The notes under the pieces: model-generated | Told to the model about the DNA's origin: nothing | The model's input: the letters and a program-made list of their open reading frames with translations, nothing else | Database searches by the model: none | Shown: positions 50,366 to 60,149 of the stretch, in pieces | How positions within the stretch are numbered: the first letter of the stretch is position 1 | Layout: the number at the start of each line of letters is the position of its first letter | Assembly: GCA_035946625.1 (NCBI GenBank) | Contig: DASYZE010000001.1 | Location: forward strand, 24,509-88,508 | From: DASYXZ01 sp035946625 | GTDB taxonomy: Bacteria; Acidobacteriota; Terriglobia; UBA7540 | Direction of reading: 5' to 3' | Length of the DNA: 64,000 bases | Program-made: the position numbers and the translations under genes

Positions 50366-53044
50366 ATGGAAACGAAAACGATTTGGCGGATGGTTTTCCT
50401 GGTGGGGCTGCTGGCCTTTGCTTCCGCCACGGTGGACTTCGCGCCCGCCTCGGATGGGCCCCAACCGCCCTCCAATTTACGCTGCGAGTACTTGACGAAC
50501 CCGGGGGGCATCGATGTGATTCATCCGCGATTTTCCTGGGTGCTCGAGCACGGTGGACGCGGCGAAACACAAACTGCCTACCAAGTCCTGGTGACCACCC
50601 GACCCGATTCCCTCCAAAAGGACAAGGGCGAAGAGTGGGACTCCGGCCATGTAGCGTCGGACGATTCGACCCAGGTGGAGTACAAGGGCAAACCGCTCGA
50701 GAGCGGCCAAACCTATTACTGGAAAGTAAAGTACTGGGATAAGGAAGGAAACGCAAGTGCGTACAGCAGGACGGCGAAATTCGGAATGGGCCTCTTGTCC
50801 CGCGAAGATTGGAAAGGACAATGGATTGGGGGCGCCAACCAACTGCGCACCGAATTCCAGCTTCCCGAGGGCGTGGTTCGCGCCCGCGCCTACATTTCCG
50901 GCCTAGGTTACTACGAACTTCGCATCAACGGCGAGAAAGTAGGCAGAAACGTTCTCGATCCCGCCTGGACCACTTACGACAAGCGGGTGTTGTATTCAAC
51001 CTACAACGTCACCCGGCGTTTGCGAAGCGGCGCCAATGCCGTGGGCGTGATGCTGGGGCAGGGCTGGTATGGCTCGCGGGCGCTGCTATTGCAAATCAAC
51101 GTTGAGCTGGCGAATGGAAAGCGCATGAGCGTGGTGAGCGGGCCCCAGTGGAAGGCCAGGAATGGTCCCATCACCAGCGACAGCGTGTACGACGGAGAAA
51201 CCTACGACGCGCGCCTGGAAACTCCCGGGTGGGACCAGCCAGGTTTTGACGATTCGGCGTGGGCAGCGGCCGACGTGGTGGAAGGCCCCCAAGGAACACT
51301 TTCCGCCCAGATGATGCCGCCCATACGTGTGGTGGACACCCTAGTGCCGGTATCGATCGCCAACCCCGAGCCCGGCGTATATGTTTACGACATGGGGCAA
51401 AACATGTCCGGGTGGGCGCGCCTGCGCGTCCGCGGGCCCCGCGGCGCCATGGTGAGCATGAGTTTTGCCGAGCTCATCTACAACAACGGGATGATCAATC
51501 GCGAAAATATCCGTGGGGCGAAATCCCGGGATATATATACACTGCGCGGCGGCGGCGAGGATGAGGTCTATGAGCCCCGCTTCACCTATCACGGGTTCCG
51601 CTACGTGGAAGTGCGCGGCTTTCCCGGGACTCCCAGCCTCGACTCCGTGCGCGGGCGCGTGGTGCACTCTTCTGTGGGAACAGTGGGTAGCTTTGTGGCT
51701 TCCAAACAGATCCTGAACCAGATTCAAAAGCTCATTCACTGGTCGCAGCTTACCAATCTGTTCGGAATTCCCACCGATTGCGACCAACGCGATGAGCGCC
51801 AGGGCTGGATGGGCGACGCGCAAGTGACCGCCGAGGAGGCCATGCTGAACTTTGACATGGCCGCCTTCTACACCAATTTCATTCGCGACATCCATGACAC
51901 CCAGTCACCAGAAGGTATGGTTCCGGATACCGTCCCGCACCGTTATGGCCGCGCGCCCGCTGATCCGGCCTGGGGGACGGCCTACCCCCAACTCTGCTGG
52001 TACATGTGGCAACAGTATGGTGACCGGCGGATCCTGGAGGAGAATTACGAGGGGCTGAAGAAATATGTCGAGTACCTTCGCTCCCGCGCCAGCGACAACA
52101 TTCTCAGCTTCAGCTCTTACGGCGATTGGGTGGCCTTGGAGAACACGCCCGGCGAGTACGTTTCCGACGCCTATTACTACTATGACGTGGAAATACTGGC
52201 GGGGATCGCCCGGGTTCTGGGTAAAACGGCCGACGCCGGAAAGTATTCCCAACTCGCCGGGCAAATCAAGGAAGCGTTCAACCGCAAATTCTACGATCCC
52301 GCCAAGAGGCAATACGCCAACGGAACCCAAACGGCTGACGCGATGGCTTTGAACCTGGACCTGGCCACCCCCGATCACCGCGGCGCCGCCGCCGGGAACC
52401 TCACCAACGATATCGTATATCGGCACGATACGCACGTCACCACCGGCTTCATCGGGGTCAAGCACCTGATGGAGGCGCTGACCAAAATAGGCCGGACAGA
52501 CCTGGCCTACGACCTCGCCACCCAGACCACCTACCCGAGCTGGGGCTACATGATTTCCCGGGGCGCCACCACGCTGTGGGAACTGTGGCAGGAAAAAACC
52601 GGGCCGTCGATGAACTCGCACGACCACGCCATGTTCGGCAGCGTGGGCGCCTGGTTTTACCGCGCACTGGCGGGAATCAATCTGAATCAGGACAGCGTGG
52701 GATACAGGCACATCCGCATCGAGCCGCAAATGGTCCGTGACCTGACCCAGGCGAGCGGATCGGTGGAAACGATTCGCGGGACGGTCTCTTCTTCCTGGAC
52801 CCATACCAGGGGCACGATCACCCTGGAGGTTGCGATTCCCGTGGGCAGCGACGCCCAGATCGTCATGCGGAAGGACGATGACACCACCGGCTTTACCATT
52901 ACGGAAGGGAGCCGCACCGTCTTTGCGAATGGCCATTACATCAGCGGCACGGAGGGCATCACTGGCGCCAACGAAGAAAAGAGTGGTGTTATTATTTTTA
53001 ACGTTGGATCGGGGACCTACTCTTTCAAATTGAAGGGAGAGTAG
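50366..53044 (+). CDS. Secreted alpha-L-rhamnosidase, GH78 family
   Basis: This 892-residue enzyme cleaves terminal alpha-L-rhamnose from glycosides. It has a signal peptide (IWRMVFLVGLLAFASATVDFAPA), an N-terminal Bac_rhamnosid fibronectin-like domain (NLRCEYL...GIDVIHPRFSW), two beta-sandwich domains (RARAYISGLGYYELRINGEKV and YDMGQNMSGWARLRV), an (alpha/alpha)6 barrel with the acid-rich motif DQRDERQGWMGDAQVTAEEA (residues about 471-490) and SHDHAMFGSVGAW, and a C-terminal beta domain. It is closely linked to the SDR, behind GAGGTG. An ATG one codon earlier (50363) is equally possible. Confidence 0.93.
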   Translation: METKTIWRMVFLVGLLAFASATVDFAPASDGPQPPSNLRCEYLTNPGGIDVIHPRFSWVLEHGGRGETQTAYQVLVTTRPDSLQKDKGEEWDSGHVASDDSTQVEYKGKPLESGQTYYWKVKYWDKEGNASAYSRTAKFGMGLLSREDWKGQWIGGANQLRTEFQLPEGVVRARAYISGLGYYELRINGEKVGRNVLDPAWTTYDKRVLYSTYNVTRRLRSGANAVGVMLGQGWYGSRALLLQINVELANGKRMSVVSGPQWKARNGPITSDSVYDGETYDARLETPGWDQPGFDDSAWAAADVVEGPQGTLSAQMMPPIRVVDTLVPVSIANPEPGVYVYDMGQNMSGWARLRVRGPRGAMVSMSFAELIYNNGMINRENIRGAKSRDIYTLRGGGEDEVYEPRFTYHGFRYVEVRGFPGTPSLDSVRGRVVHSSVGTVGSFVASKQILNQIQKLIHWSQLTNLFGIPTDCDQRDERQGWMGDAQVTAEEAMLNFDMAAFYTNFIRDIHDTQSPEGMVPDTVPHRYGRAPADPAWGTAYPQLCWYMWQQYGDRRILEENYEGLKKYVEYLRSRASDNILSFSSYGDWVALENTPGEYVSDAYYYYDVEILAGIARVLGKTADAGKYSQLAGQIKEAFNRKFYDPAKRQYANGTQTADAMALNLDLATPDHRGAAAGNLTNDIVYRHDTHVTTGFIGVKHLMEALTKIGRTDLAYDLATQTTYPSWGYMISRGATTLWELWQEKTGPSMNSHDHAMFGSVGAWFYRALAGINLNQDSVGYRHIRIEPQMVRDLTQASGSVETIRGTVSSSWTHTRGTITLEVAIPVGSDAQIVMRKDDDTTGFTITEGSRTVFANGHYISGTEGITGANEEKSGVIIFNVGSGTYSFKLKGE

Positions 53045-53203
53045 CCCCGGCGGACGCGAACTGTAATCGCGCACCCGGTATATTTAACATCGGCGCGCAG
53101 AACTTCATTTGGGCGGATTCAACTTTCGTGCCACAATGCAGACGGCGCGATGAGACCGGGGCAGCCCCAGCTTCTAAAATTCTGAATCTGGAGACAGTCA
53201 CTC

Positions 53204-54163
53204 ATGAAGTTCGTTACCTATGAATTCGCAAGGAGTTTGCGCCTGGGCGTGGTGGAAGTCGACTACGTTGTGGACGTTCAGGCTGCGCTGGGCATGTTTG
53301 CCCGCGGCCGAATGGAGAATCCAAAAACCGCCAAGGCCGTGGCCACGCTGCGCAAGGCGGGTCCGCCGCCCCTGGATATGATTGAGTTGCTGGGGCGGGG
53401 CAAGAAGTATTGGTCGGCTTTTGGCGTCATCACCGAGTGCCTGGGGCAATCCACTTCGGGCAGGAAGAAGGCAAGGAACCTTTATACGCCTCTTGCTTCC
53501 GCCCGCCTGCGCGCGCCCATCCAGCGCCCCGGCAAGATTGTTTGCGTGGGCTTGAACTACGCTGACCACGCGCGCGAGCAGGGCATAGAGGCGCCATCGT
53601 TTCCGACATTTTTCTTGAAATCGGTGAACACCATTTCCGGGCCTGGCGCGCCCATCGTCATGCCTCCCAACTCCACCCAGGTGGATTACGAGGCGGAGTT
53701 CGCGGTGGTGATCGGCAAGGGCGGACGGCGCATTCCGGAAGATCGCGCCTACGACCACGTGGCCGGCTACATGAATCTGAATGACGTGACCGCGCGCGAT
53801 ATGCAGCACGGAGACAAGCAATGGTTTCGTGGTAAAAGCTGCGACACCTTCGCGCCCACCGGTCCCTGGATACTTACCGCCGACGAAGTGGCCGATCCCC
53901 ACAACCTCCGCATTTCGCTCACCCTCAATGGCCAGACGATGCAGGACTCCAACACTTCAAACTTAATTCACAAAGTGCCCTTCCTCATCAGCTACCTCTC
54001 GCAATCGTTGACCTGGGAGACGGGAGACATTCTGACCACAGGGACGCCGTCGGGCGTGGGAGTTTTCCGCAAGCCCCCAATTTTCCTGAACGCCGGGGAT
54101 ACCGTCAGCGCCACGGTGGAGGGCCTGGGGACGCTCACCAACACGGTGGCCGGCCCTTCATAA
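53204..54163 (+). CDS. Fumarylacetoacetate hydrolase-family protein
   Basis: The 319-residue protein has a FAH C-terminal domain: KIVCVGLNYADHAREQG, the metal-binding VDYEAEFAVVIGKGGRRI (Glu-x-Glu), GYMNLNDVTARD, KSCDTFAPTGPW and TGDILTTGTPSGVGVFRKPP. Members cleave C-C bonds of diketo acids, isomerise or decarboxylate. A 2,4-diketo-3-deoxy-L-rhamnonate hydrolase (giving pyruvate and L-lactate) belongs to this family and would fit the linkage to the rhamnosidase, SDR and lut genes. That assignment is inferred. The start is the ATG at 53204, about 160 bases after the GH78 gene. Confidence 0.92.
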   Translation: MKFVTYEFARSLRLGVVEVDYVVDVQAALGMFARGRMENPKTAKAVATLRKAGPPPLDMIELLGRGKKYWSAFGVITECLGQSTSGRKKARNLYTPLASARLRAPIQRPGKIVCVGLNYADHAREQGIEAPSFPTFFLKSVNTISGPGAPIVMPPNSTQVDYEAEFAVVIGKGGRRIPEDRAYDHVAGYMNLNDVTARDMQHGDKQWFRGKSCDTFAPTGPWILTADEVADPHNLRISLTLNGQTMQDSNTSNLIHKVPFLISYLSQSLTWETGDILTTGTPSGVGVFRKPPIFLNAGDTVSATVEGLGTLTNTVAGPS

Positions 54164-54209
54164 TGCAAAACCAAATAGGTTTGTTACATGTGAGAAGCGT
54201 CTGACAACA

Positions 54210-54325
54210 CCCCCCTCACCCGTCCCGCCGCTGCGGGACACCCTCTCCCCCAAGGGGGCGAGGGCTACTTTGGCATTCATTTCCCCTCGCCCGCTTGGGG
54301 GAGAGGGGCCGGAGGGTGAGGGGGT
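54210..54325. repeat. CCCCTCACCC...GGGTGAGGGG palindromic repeat
   Basis: CCCCTCACCC and GGGTGAGGGG close a long imperfect palindrome that also includes CTCTCCCCCAAGGGGGCGAGGG and its partner CCCTCGCCCGCTTGGGGGAGAGGGG. It lies between co-oriented genes. Similar G+C-rich palindromes are widely dispersed in bacterial genomes. Confidence 0.75.
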
Positions 54326-54361
54326 TATCTAATTGAGTTAAGTGCGTTCGAAATAGATATC

Positions 54362-55216
54362 ATGACCAATGAATCCAACCTGAAGAAGAAGGCGCTTGAT
54401 TTCGCTGCGCTTCACCGCGGCCCGCGCGTCCTGATTCTCGCCAACGCCTGGGACGCGGCGAGTGCGCGGATTTTTGAGGTGGCGGGTTGCCCCGCCATCG
54501 CCACCACCAGCGCGGGCGTGGCCTTCTCGCTCGGACGCAGAGACGGCGAGCAGTTAAGCCGGGAGGAAATGTTGGAGGTGGTCCAGCGCATCGCGGGCGC
54601 CGTGTCCATTCCTGTCTCGGCGGATATGGAAGCGGGCTATGGCGATACGCCCGAGGCGGTGGCCGCGACCGTTCGAGCCGTGCTGGGCGCGGGCGCGGTG
54701 GGCATGAATCTCGAAGATAGTGCGCCGACCGAAAGGACAGTCCTGGTCGATGTTTCGCTTCAAGTGGAAAAAATCAAGGCGGTTCGCGAGGCGGCGGCAT
54801 CGGCGGGCGTCGCCTTCGTCCTCAACGTGCGCACCGATGTGTTCCTCCGCGCGGTGGGCGAGCCGGCCTCGCGCCTGGATCACGCCCTTCGCCGCGCCAA
54901 TGCCTACCGGCAGGCAGGTGCGGATTGTCTTTTCGTGCCTGGCGTGGTTGACCGCGAAACCATCGGGCGACTGGTCCGGGAGATTCAAGGTCCGCTTAAC
55001 ATTCTTGCCATGGCCGGAACGCCGCCCGCCGCCGAGTTGGAAAAGCTGGGCGTGGCCCGCATCAGCGTCGGCTCAGGGCCCATGCGGGCCACCATGGGCC
55101 TTACGCGGCGCATTGCGGAAGAGCTCCTGGGGAGCGGTCACTACCGTGCCTTCACTGAAGGTGCTATCCCCCACGCCGAAATGAATCAACTGTTTCGAGC
55201 GAAGGAGCAGAAGTAG
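54362..55216 (+). CDS. Isocitrate lyase/PEP mutase-family protein
   Basis: The 284-residue protein is an ICL/PEPM superfamily member: LILANAWDAASARIFEVAGCPAIATTSAGVAFSLG, the metal-binding VSADMEAGYGDTPE, GMNLEDSAP, LNVRTDVFLRAVG, and GVARISVGSGPMRATM near the C-terminus. Several family enzymes cleave or form C-C bonds in 2-methylisocitrate, oxaloacetate or carboxy-PEP, while others have no known substrate. It lacks the KKCGH motif of true isocitrate lyases. The role here is unknown; use of pyruvate or related 3-carbon acids would fit the neighbourhood. Confidence 0.87.
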   Translation: MTNESNLKKKALDFAALHRGPRVLILANAWDAASARIFEVAGCPAIATTSAGVAFSLGRRDGEQLSREEMLEVVQRIAGAVSIPVSADMEAGYGDTPEAVAATVRAVLGAGAVGMNLEDSAPTERTVLVDVSLQVEKIKAVREAAASAGVAFVLNVRTDVFLRAVGEPASRLDHALRRANAYRQAGADCLFVPGVVDRETIGRLVREIQGPLNILAMAGTPPAAELEKLGVARISVGSGPMRATMGLTRRIAEELLGSGHYRAFTEGAIPHAEMNQLFRAKEQK

Positions 55217-55532
55217 TTGCGGTGCCCAGCGGCCGAAATAGCCGATTCGGAGTATATTGAATTACGCTTTCCACTTTTGTCATTCCGATCCCTTTGCTGT
55301 CATCCTGAGCGAAGCGAAGGATCTCGCTCTGGCCGCTTTAGGGTAAATTCCGCGAGGAATCTCGCTCTGAAAAGAGAACCAAGGCGGGATTTCCTTCGCA
55401 ATGTTCAGGACAGACTCTCGTCGGTCGCCGCGGCTAGAAGTCAGCCAATCTTAATGGTGGGCGACCTCCTCGGAATGCCAATCGGGTGGGTTATTCACCA
55501 AAATGCCAGAAAAGAAGAAGAGAGGAGTTCCA
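55217..55532. repeat. Dispersed-repeat-bearing intergenic region before msrB
   Basis: No gene is seen. The sequence contains GTCATTCCGATCC, GTCATCCTGAGCGAAGCGAAGG and GAGGAATCTCGCTCTG, the same kind of dispersed repeat as at 47063-47168. The msrB ribosome binding site (GAGAGGAG) lies at its right end. Confidence 0.5.
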
Positions 55533-55937
55533 ATGGCAGACAAAATCAAAAAGACCGACGCGGAGTGGAAAGAGCAACTGACTCCGCAACAATTTGAAGT
55601 AACGCGCAAGAAGGGCACCGAGCGCGCCTTCAGCGGCCAGTATTGGAACAACCACGAAAAAGGCATCTACCGGTGCATCTGCTGCGGCAATGAACTTTTC
55701 AGCTCGGAAACGAAATTCGATTCGGGCACCGGATGGCCCAGTTTCTGGGCGCCGATCATCGAGCAGAATGTTGCAGTGGAATCGGACACCAGCTACGGCA
55801 TGCGGCGCGAAGAAGTGGTCTGCGCAAAGTGCGGCGCGCACCTCGGACACGTTTTCCCCGACGGCCCCAGGCCCACCGGCCTGCGCTATTGCATGAATTC
55901 GGCCTCCCTGAATTTTGCCAAGAAGGAAGGGTCTTGA
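55533..55937 (+). CDS. msrB: Peptide methionine-(R)-S-oxide reductase
   Basis: MsrB repairs oxidised methionine (R form) in proteins. The 134-residue protein has two zinc CxxC pairs (YRCICCGNELF and VVCAKCGAHLGH), the active-site segment FDSGTGWPSFW, and the catalytic Cys in GLRYCMNSASL (near residue 120). The catalytic residue is an ordinary Cys rather than selenocysteine, although this genome appears able to use selenocysteine. The ATG at 55533 follows GAGAGGAG; an ATG at 55503 is possible. It is read with its neighbours but has no evident link to them. Confidence 0.94.
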   Translation: MADKIKKTDAEWKEQLTPQQFEVTRKKGTERAFSGQYWNNHEKGIYRCICCGNELFSSETKFDSGTGWPSFWAPIIEQNVAVESDTSYGMRREEVVCAKCGAHLGHVFPDGPRPTGLRYCMNSASLNFAKKEGS

Positions 55938-56073
55938 AGTGGAGGGGGACAGACCACACAGCTACCCATCCTGCCTCGAATCCTTTATAATGAACGTTCA
56001 ACCGAATTAACGTATCTAGTGGGCGGCACTTGCATCCATTGAGGTATCAAGTGACGCGAGCGGAGGCTTTTGA

Positions 56074-57639
56074 ATGAAACTTTCTGAGTTTAAGAATGAA
56101 CCCTTGCTCGACTTCAAGGGCAATCCCGAGCATCGCCGGAAAATGCAGGAGGCGGTGGTGGAAGTCCGGAAGGAGCTGGGGCGGGAATACGACCTGGTCA
56201 TCGCCGGGCAGCGGATCAAGACACCGGAAAAATTCAGTTCCCATAATCCTGCCCAGCCGGACGAACTGGTGGGTGTTTTTTCCAAAGGCAACGCCGAGCT
56301 GGCCGGGCGCGCCATTCAGGCCGCCGACGAGGCTTTCCGCTCCTGGAGCAAGTCGCCGGCGGAAGCGCGCATTGAAATCGTTGTGGCCGCGGCAAAAATT
56401 CTGCGCGACAGAAAACCCTACTACTCCGCCTGGCTGGTTTATGAGGTGGGCAAGTCCTGGGCCGAGGCCGACGCGGACGTGGCCGAGGCCATCGATTTTT
56501 GCGAGTACTACTGCCGGGAGATGCTGCGCCTGGCGCACCCGCAGCCTCTGACGCCGGTTCCGGGCGAAAAGAATTTCCTGCGATACATACCACTGGGCGT
56601 GGGGGTGGTGATTCCGCCCTGGAATTTTCCGCTGGCCATTCTTGCCGGCATGACAGTGGCCTCCATCGTGACCGGCAATACGGTGGTGCTGAAGCCCTCG
56701 AGCGACTCACCCACCATCGCTTACAAATTCATGGAGGTGCTCGAGCAGGCAGGCCTGCCGCCTGGGGTGGTGAATTTCATGCCGGGGCCGGGTGGCACGG
56801 TGGGCAACGTGCTGGTGGGACACCCTCGAACGCGCTTTGTGGCATTCACGGGCTCGAAAGAAGTGGGATTGGGAATCAACGAGCTGGCAGCCAAGCACGC
56901 TCCCGGACAGATTTGGGTGAAGCGGGTGGTGGCGGAAATGGGCGGCAAAGATTCAATAGTCGTCGATAGTGAGACCGATCTCGATGCCGCCGCCGACGGA
57001 GTGACGGCGGCGGCGTTCGGCTACCAGGGCCAGAAATGCTCGGCGTGCTCGCGCGCCATTGTGGTGGAATCGGTTTACGACGCTTTCCTCCAGAAGCTCA
57101 AGGACCGCGTGGAGAAAATTACGGTGGGGCCGCCCGAGGATCCCGCGACGTACATGGGACCCGTGATTAACGCCGCCGCCAAAAAATCGATTCTGGAATA
57201 TATCGAAACGGGGAAAAAAGAGGGCCGGGTTATTTCGGGAGGCGGTGAATCCCCCGGGCCGGGTTACTTCATCCAACCTACTGTCATCGCGGACGTGGCG
57301 CCCAAAGCGCGCATTTCACAGGAGGAGATTTTCGGGCCCGTGCTGGCGGTGATCAAGGCGAAAGATTTTGACGACGCCCTGGAGATTGCCAATAACACCG
57401 AGTTTGGATTGACGGGGGCGGTTTACACCAAAGACCGGAAGAAGCTGGATCAAGCCGCGGAGGAATTTCACGCTGGAAATTTGTACTTAAACCGGAAATG
57501 CACGGGCGCCATGGTGGGCGCGCATCCTTTCGGCGGGTTCAACATGTCGGGCACGGACTCGAAGGCGGGAGGGCCGGATTACCTGTTATTATTTACCCAG
57601 GCCAAAACCATAGCCGAGAAAGTGGCGACTACAGGTTGA
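56074..57639 (+). CDS. 1-pyrroline-5-carboxylate dehydrogenase-type aldehyde dehydrogenase
   Basis: This 521-residue NAD-dependent enzyme is of the RocA/PutA group that oxidises glutamate gamma-semialdehyde to glutamate. It has GVVIPPWNFPLAILAGMTVASIVTGNTVVLKPSSDSP, the catalytic Cys in FGYQGQKCSACSRA (near residue 321), the Glu in VVAEMGGKDSIVVD, and EEIFGPVLAVIKAKDFDDALEIANNTEFGLTGAVYTKD. The Q-GQ-KCSACSR context is typical of P5C dehydrogenases and not of lactaldehyde dehydrogenases. Proline or arginine breakdown is the likely role; a link with the sugar genes around it is not shown. Confidence 0.92.
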   Translation: MKLSEFKNEPLLDFKGNPEHRRKMQEAVVEVRKELGREYDLVIAGQRIKTPEKFSSHNPAQPDELVGVFSKGNAELAGRAIQAADEAFRSWSKSPAEARIEIVVAAAKILRDRKPYYSAWLVYEVGKSWAEADADVAEAIDFCEYYCREMLRLAHPQPLTPVPGEKNFLRYIPLGVGVVIPPWNFPLAILAGMTVASIVTGNTVVLKPSSDSPTIAYKFMEVLEQAGLPPGVVNFMPGPGGTVGNVLVGHPRTRFVAFTGSKEVGLGINELAAKHAPGQIWVKRVVAEMGGKDSIVVDSETDLDAAADGVTAAAFGYQGQKCSACSRAIVVESVYDAFLQKLKDRVEKITVGPPEDPATYMGPVINAAAKKSILEYIETGKKEGRVISGGGESPGPGYFIQPTVIADVAPKARISQEEIFGPVLAVIKAKDFDDALEIANNTEFGLTGAVYTKDRKKLDQAAEEFHAGNLYLNRKCTGAMVGAHPFGGFNMSGTDSKAGGPDYLLLFTQAKTIAEKVATTG

Positions 57640-57790
57640 GGGCATTCTCTTGCTCTTGCGGGGGAGATTCTATTCATTTTCAATGTGTTCATTTAGCTTG
57701 ATTTATCCCAGTGGAAACGTATAATTGCCCGGATTCCCTGGAACCAAGCGGGCCTTTATTACCAAACGAAAGCAGTGGTGAGGCATAAGA

Positions 57791-58633
57791 GTGGCGAATC
57801 AGCCCGGATTAACTGAAGAGTTGGGCCCCAAAGCTCGCCTGCAGGCCGAACTCACCAAGCTGGAATCCCAAAAGCGCGATTTATGGATCCTCATCGTGTT
57901 TGTGGGAACGGTTTTGGCTTTTGGAGCCCTCTCTTTCCTCAGTCCCGAAAGCTTCTGGGCCCACAACGAGCTGGTATTGCGGATTCCTCCCCAAGTCCTG
58001 TTCGTCATCATGATGATGGTGGTGGTGCTCACCCTCTACATGACCCGGCGCGACACCGAAACGCGAAGGCTTCGCCTGCTCAACATTCAGCAAACCCTCT
58101 CCTCGCAATCCGAACAATCCGCCAGCATGATCGACTCGCTGACCAATGTCTTCAGCCGCAGTTTTCTGCGCGACCTTCTGGAAGGCGAGATCTCGCGCGC
58201 CGAACGCAACAAGCGGCCGTTGGGCGTCATCATGAGCGACTTGAATAACTTCAAACAGGTGAACGACAGGTACGGCCACCTGATGGGTGATTACGTTCTG
58301 GCGCAAATGGCGGGCATCCTGAAAGCGTGCGTGCGAGGTTCGGATTTTGTGGTACGGTATGGCGGTGACGAGTTCCTGGTGATCCTTTCCGAAACCGACG
58401 AGCCGGGAGCTGAAATCGTCAAAGGGCGGATTCATCAGAAAGTAGAAGAATGGAACCGCAACAACCGTATTGGAGACGTGCCCATGGGGTTAAGTCTAGG
58501 GCTTCACATGCACGTTCCCGGACAATCGGCGGAACAATTGGTGGCGGAGGCTGACGCACGAATGTATGCGGAGAAGGAATCCAGCAAACGTAAAACGCCG
58601 GTGGAAGGCAACGCCCCGGCCACAGCCATTTAG
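57791..58633 (+). CDS. Membrane diguanylate cyclase with GGDEF domain
   Basis: The 280-residue protein starts at a GTG and has a short coiled segment, two transmembrane helices (about residues 33-52 and 60-83), a coil, and a GGDEF domain. The active site reads RYGGDEFLVILSETDEPG, and the inhibitory I-site RxxD (RGSD) lies five residues before it, so c-di-GMP should be made and feed back on the enzyme. No sensor domain beyond the membrane part is seen. It is read with the flanking catabolic genes. Confidence 0.92.
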   Translation: MANQPGLTEELGPKARLQAELTKLESQKRDLWILIVFVGTVLAFGALSFLSPESFWAHNELVLRIPPQVLFVIMMMVVVLTLYMTRRDTETRRLRLLNIQQTLSSQSEQSASMIDSLTNVFSRSFLRDLLEGEISRAERNKRPLGVIMSDLNNFKQVNDRYGHLMGDYVLAQMAGILKACVRGSDFVVRYGGDEFLVILSETDEPGAEIVKGRIHQKVEEWNRNNRIGDVPMGLSLGLHMHVPGQSAEQLVAEADARMYAEKESSKRKTPVEGNAPATAI

Positions 58634-58875
58634 TTCCCCAATCTCGCTTTCCATCAACTCATTTGAATGTCCGTCCAGCCCCGCAAAAGACCGCCAACCG
58701 AACCGGCAATCCTTCATTGTGTTCAACTCGATTTTCGGATAAATTTTCCAGTTTGCATTGGAACGTGAAAGCAAGAGTATGGCGCGATCCCATTTAAGCG
58801 GCTCGCGGTATTTTTCTTTCGGATCAAAACCCAACGCGGACTTGAAATATGTCCGCGGCATCTAAAGGTGGAGCT

Positions 58876-60027
58876 ATGAAAATCATTGCAGTTGAACCCC
58901 TGGTGCTCGGCACGAGCTGGCGGAACCTCATCTTCCTGAAAGTCAAGACGGACGAAGGGCTGGTGGGCATTGGTGAATGCACCTGTCAGAACCGCGAAGA
59001 AGGCGTGCTTGGTTACATCCAGGGCGCAACGCGGCGCCATGTGCTCGGGTCGGACCCATTCAACATCGAGGATCTGTGGCTGCGCATGTATCGCAACGAA
59101 TTCTGGCGCGGCGGCGCCATCGCCACCACGGTGATGAGCGGAATCGAGATTGCCTGCTGGGACATTGTAGGGAAAGCGTGCGGGCAGCCGGTGTGGAAAA
59201 TCCTCGGCGGCCGCTGCCACGAAAAAATCAAAGCCTACGCCAATGCCTGGTACACGGTGGAGCGCAAACCGAAGGAATTTGCCAAGCGCGTGAAGGTGGT
59301 GCTGGCCAAGGGCTACAAGGCGTTCAAAGTGGATCCCTTCGGGCCCGGGGGCCTCGAAATCTCCGACAAAGAAAAAAAGTTGTCGGTGGATCTGGTGGCG
59401 GCGTTGCGCGAGGCGGTGGGGCCTGACGTAGAAATCTTCGTGGAAATGCACGGGCGGTTTAGCGCCGCCACAGCAATCGATATAGCCCGGATGCTTGAGC
59501 CTTACCGCCCGGGATGGATTGAGGAGCCCTGCCCGCCGGAAGACGTTCCCTCTCTTATCAAAGTCGCCGAGCACGTCAACCTCCCCGTGGCCACGGGTGA
59601 GCGCTGCTTCACTCATCTGGGCGTGCGCGAGGTGTTGGAATCCGGCGCGGTGGATATTTTCCAGCCCGACGTTATCCACGCCGGGGGCATCATGGAAATG
59701 AAAAAGATCGCCGCCATCGCGGACATGCGGTCGGTCACCATGGCGCCGCACAACTCAAACGGACCCGTCTGCACCGCAGCCAGCGTGCATTTTGATTTCT
59801 GCACCACCAACGTGAAGGTGCAGGAGTGCTTCGACGATTTCTCCGAAACCTGGGTGGTGGACGCCGTGCCGGGCACCCCGCGTCCCAAAGATGGCTATTT
59901 CTTTCCGCCGGAAAAGCCGGGCCTGGGCGTGGAGTTGAATGAGGACTTGATCAAGGAGCACCCCTATAAAGAAGGCTTCTTTAATATGTGGGAGGCCGGC
60001 TGGCATATGCGTCAGTTTAAGAAATGA
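58876..60027 (+). CDS. Mandelate racemase/enolase-superfamily sugar-acid dehydratase
   Basis: The 383-residue protein has the enolase-superfamily layout: capping domain start (MKIIAVEPLVLGTSWRNLIFLKVKTDEGLVGIGE), then a barrel with AFKVDPFG, EIFVEMHGRFS, GWIEEPCPPEDV, PVATGERCFTHLGVREVLE, FQPDVIHAGGIMEM and the His in MAPHNSNGPVCTAASVHFDF. The metal ligands and basic residues suggest a dehydratase of sugar acids (galactonate, rhamnonate or similar). Given the neighbouring GH78, SDR and FAH enzymes, rhamnonate dehydratase is an attractive but unproven idea; galactonate, given the GH35 next door, is equally possible. GGTGGAG precedes the ATG at 58876. Confidence 0.88.
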   Translation: MKIIAVEPLVLGTSWRNLIFLKVKTDEGLVGIGECTCQNREEGVLGYIQGATRRHVLGSDPFNIEDLWLRMYRNEFWRGGAIATTVMSGIEIACWDIVGKACGQPVWKILGGRCHEKIKAYANAWYTVERKPKEFAKRVKVVLAKGYKAFKVDPFGPGGLEISDKEKKLSVDLVAALREAVGPDVEIFVEMHGRFSAATAIDIARMLEPYRPGWIEEPCPPEDVPSLIKVAEHVNLPVATGERCFTHLGVREVLESGAVDIFQPDVIHAGGIMEMKKIAAIADMRSVTMAPHNSNGPVCTAASVHFDFCTTNVKVQECFDDFSETWVVDAVPGTPRPKDGYFFPPEKPGLGVELNEDLIKEHPYKEGFFNMWEAGWHMRQFKK

Positions 60028-60149
60028 GAGGATTAAAGATCAAGGACTCAGAATTTAAGGGTTATGGAAAAAGGAAATTCGTTTGAGGTGCCAAATTGGT
60101 ACCTCAAAGTTGAAGTCACATTTGTGATTCCAAGTTGGATTGGTCTCCC

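Noticed and set aside
51905..53074. 389-codon open frame on the minus strand
   Set aside because: It is antisense to the GH78 gene and has no recognisable domain.
55533..55937. msrB as a further selenoprotein
   Set aside because: The catalytic codon is an ordinary Cys codon and no in-frame UGA occurs.
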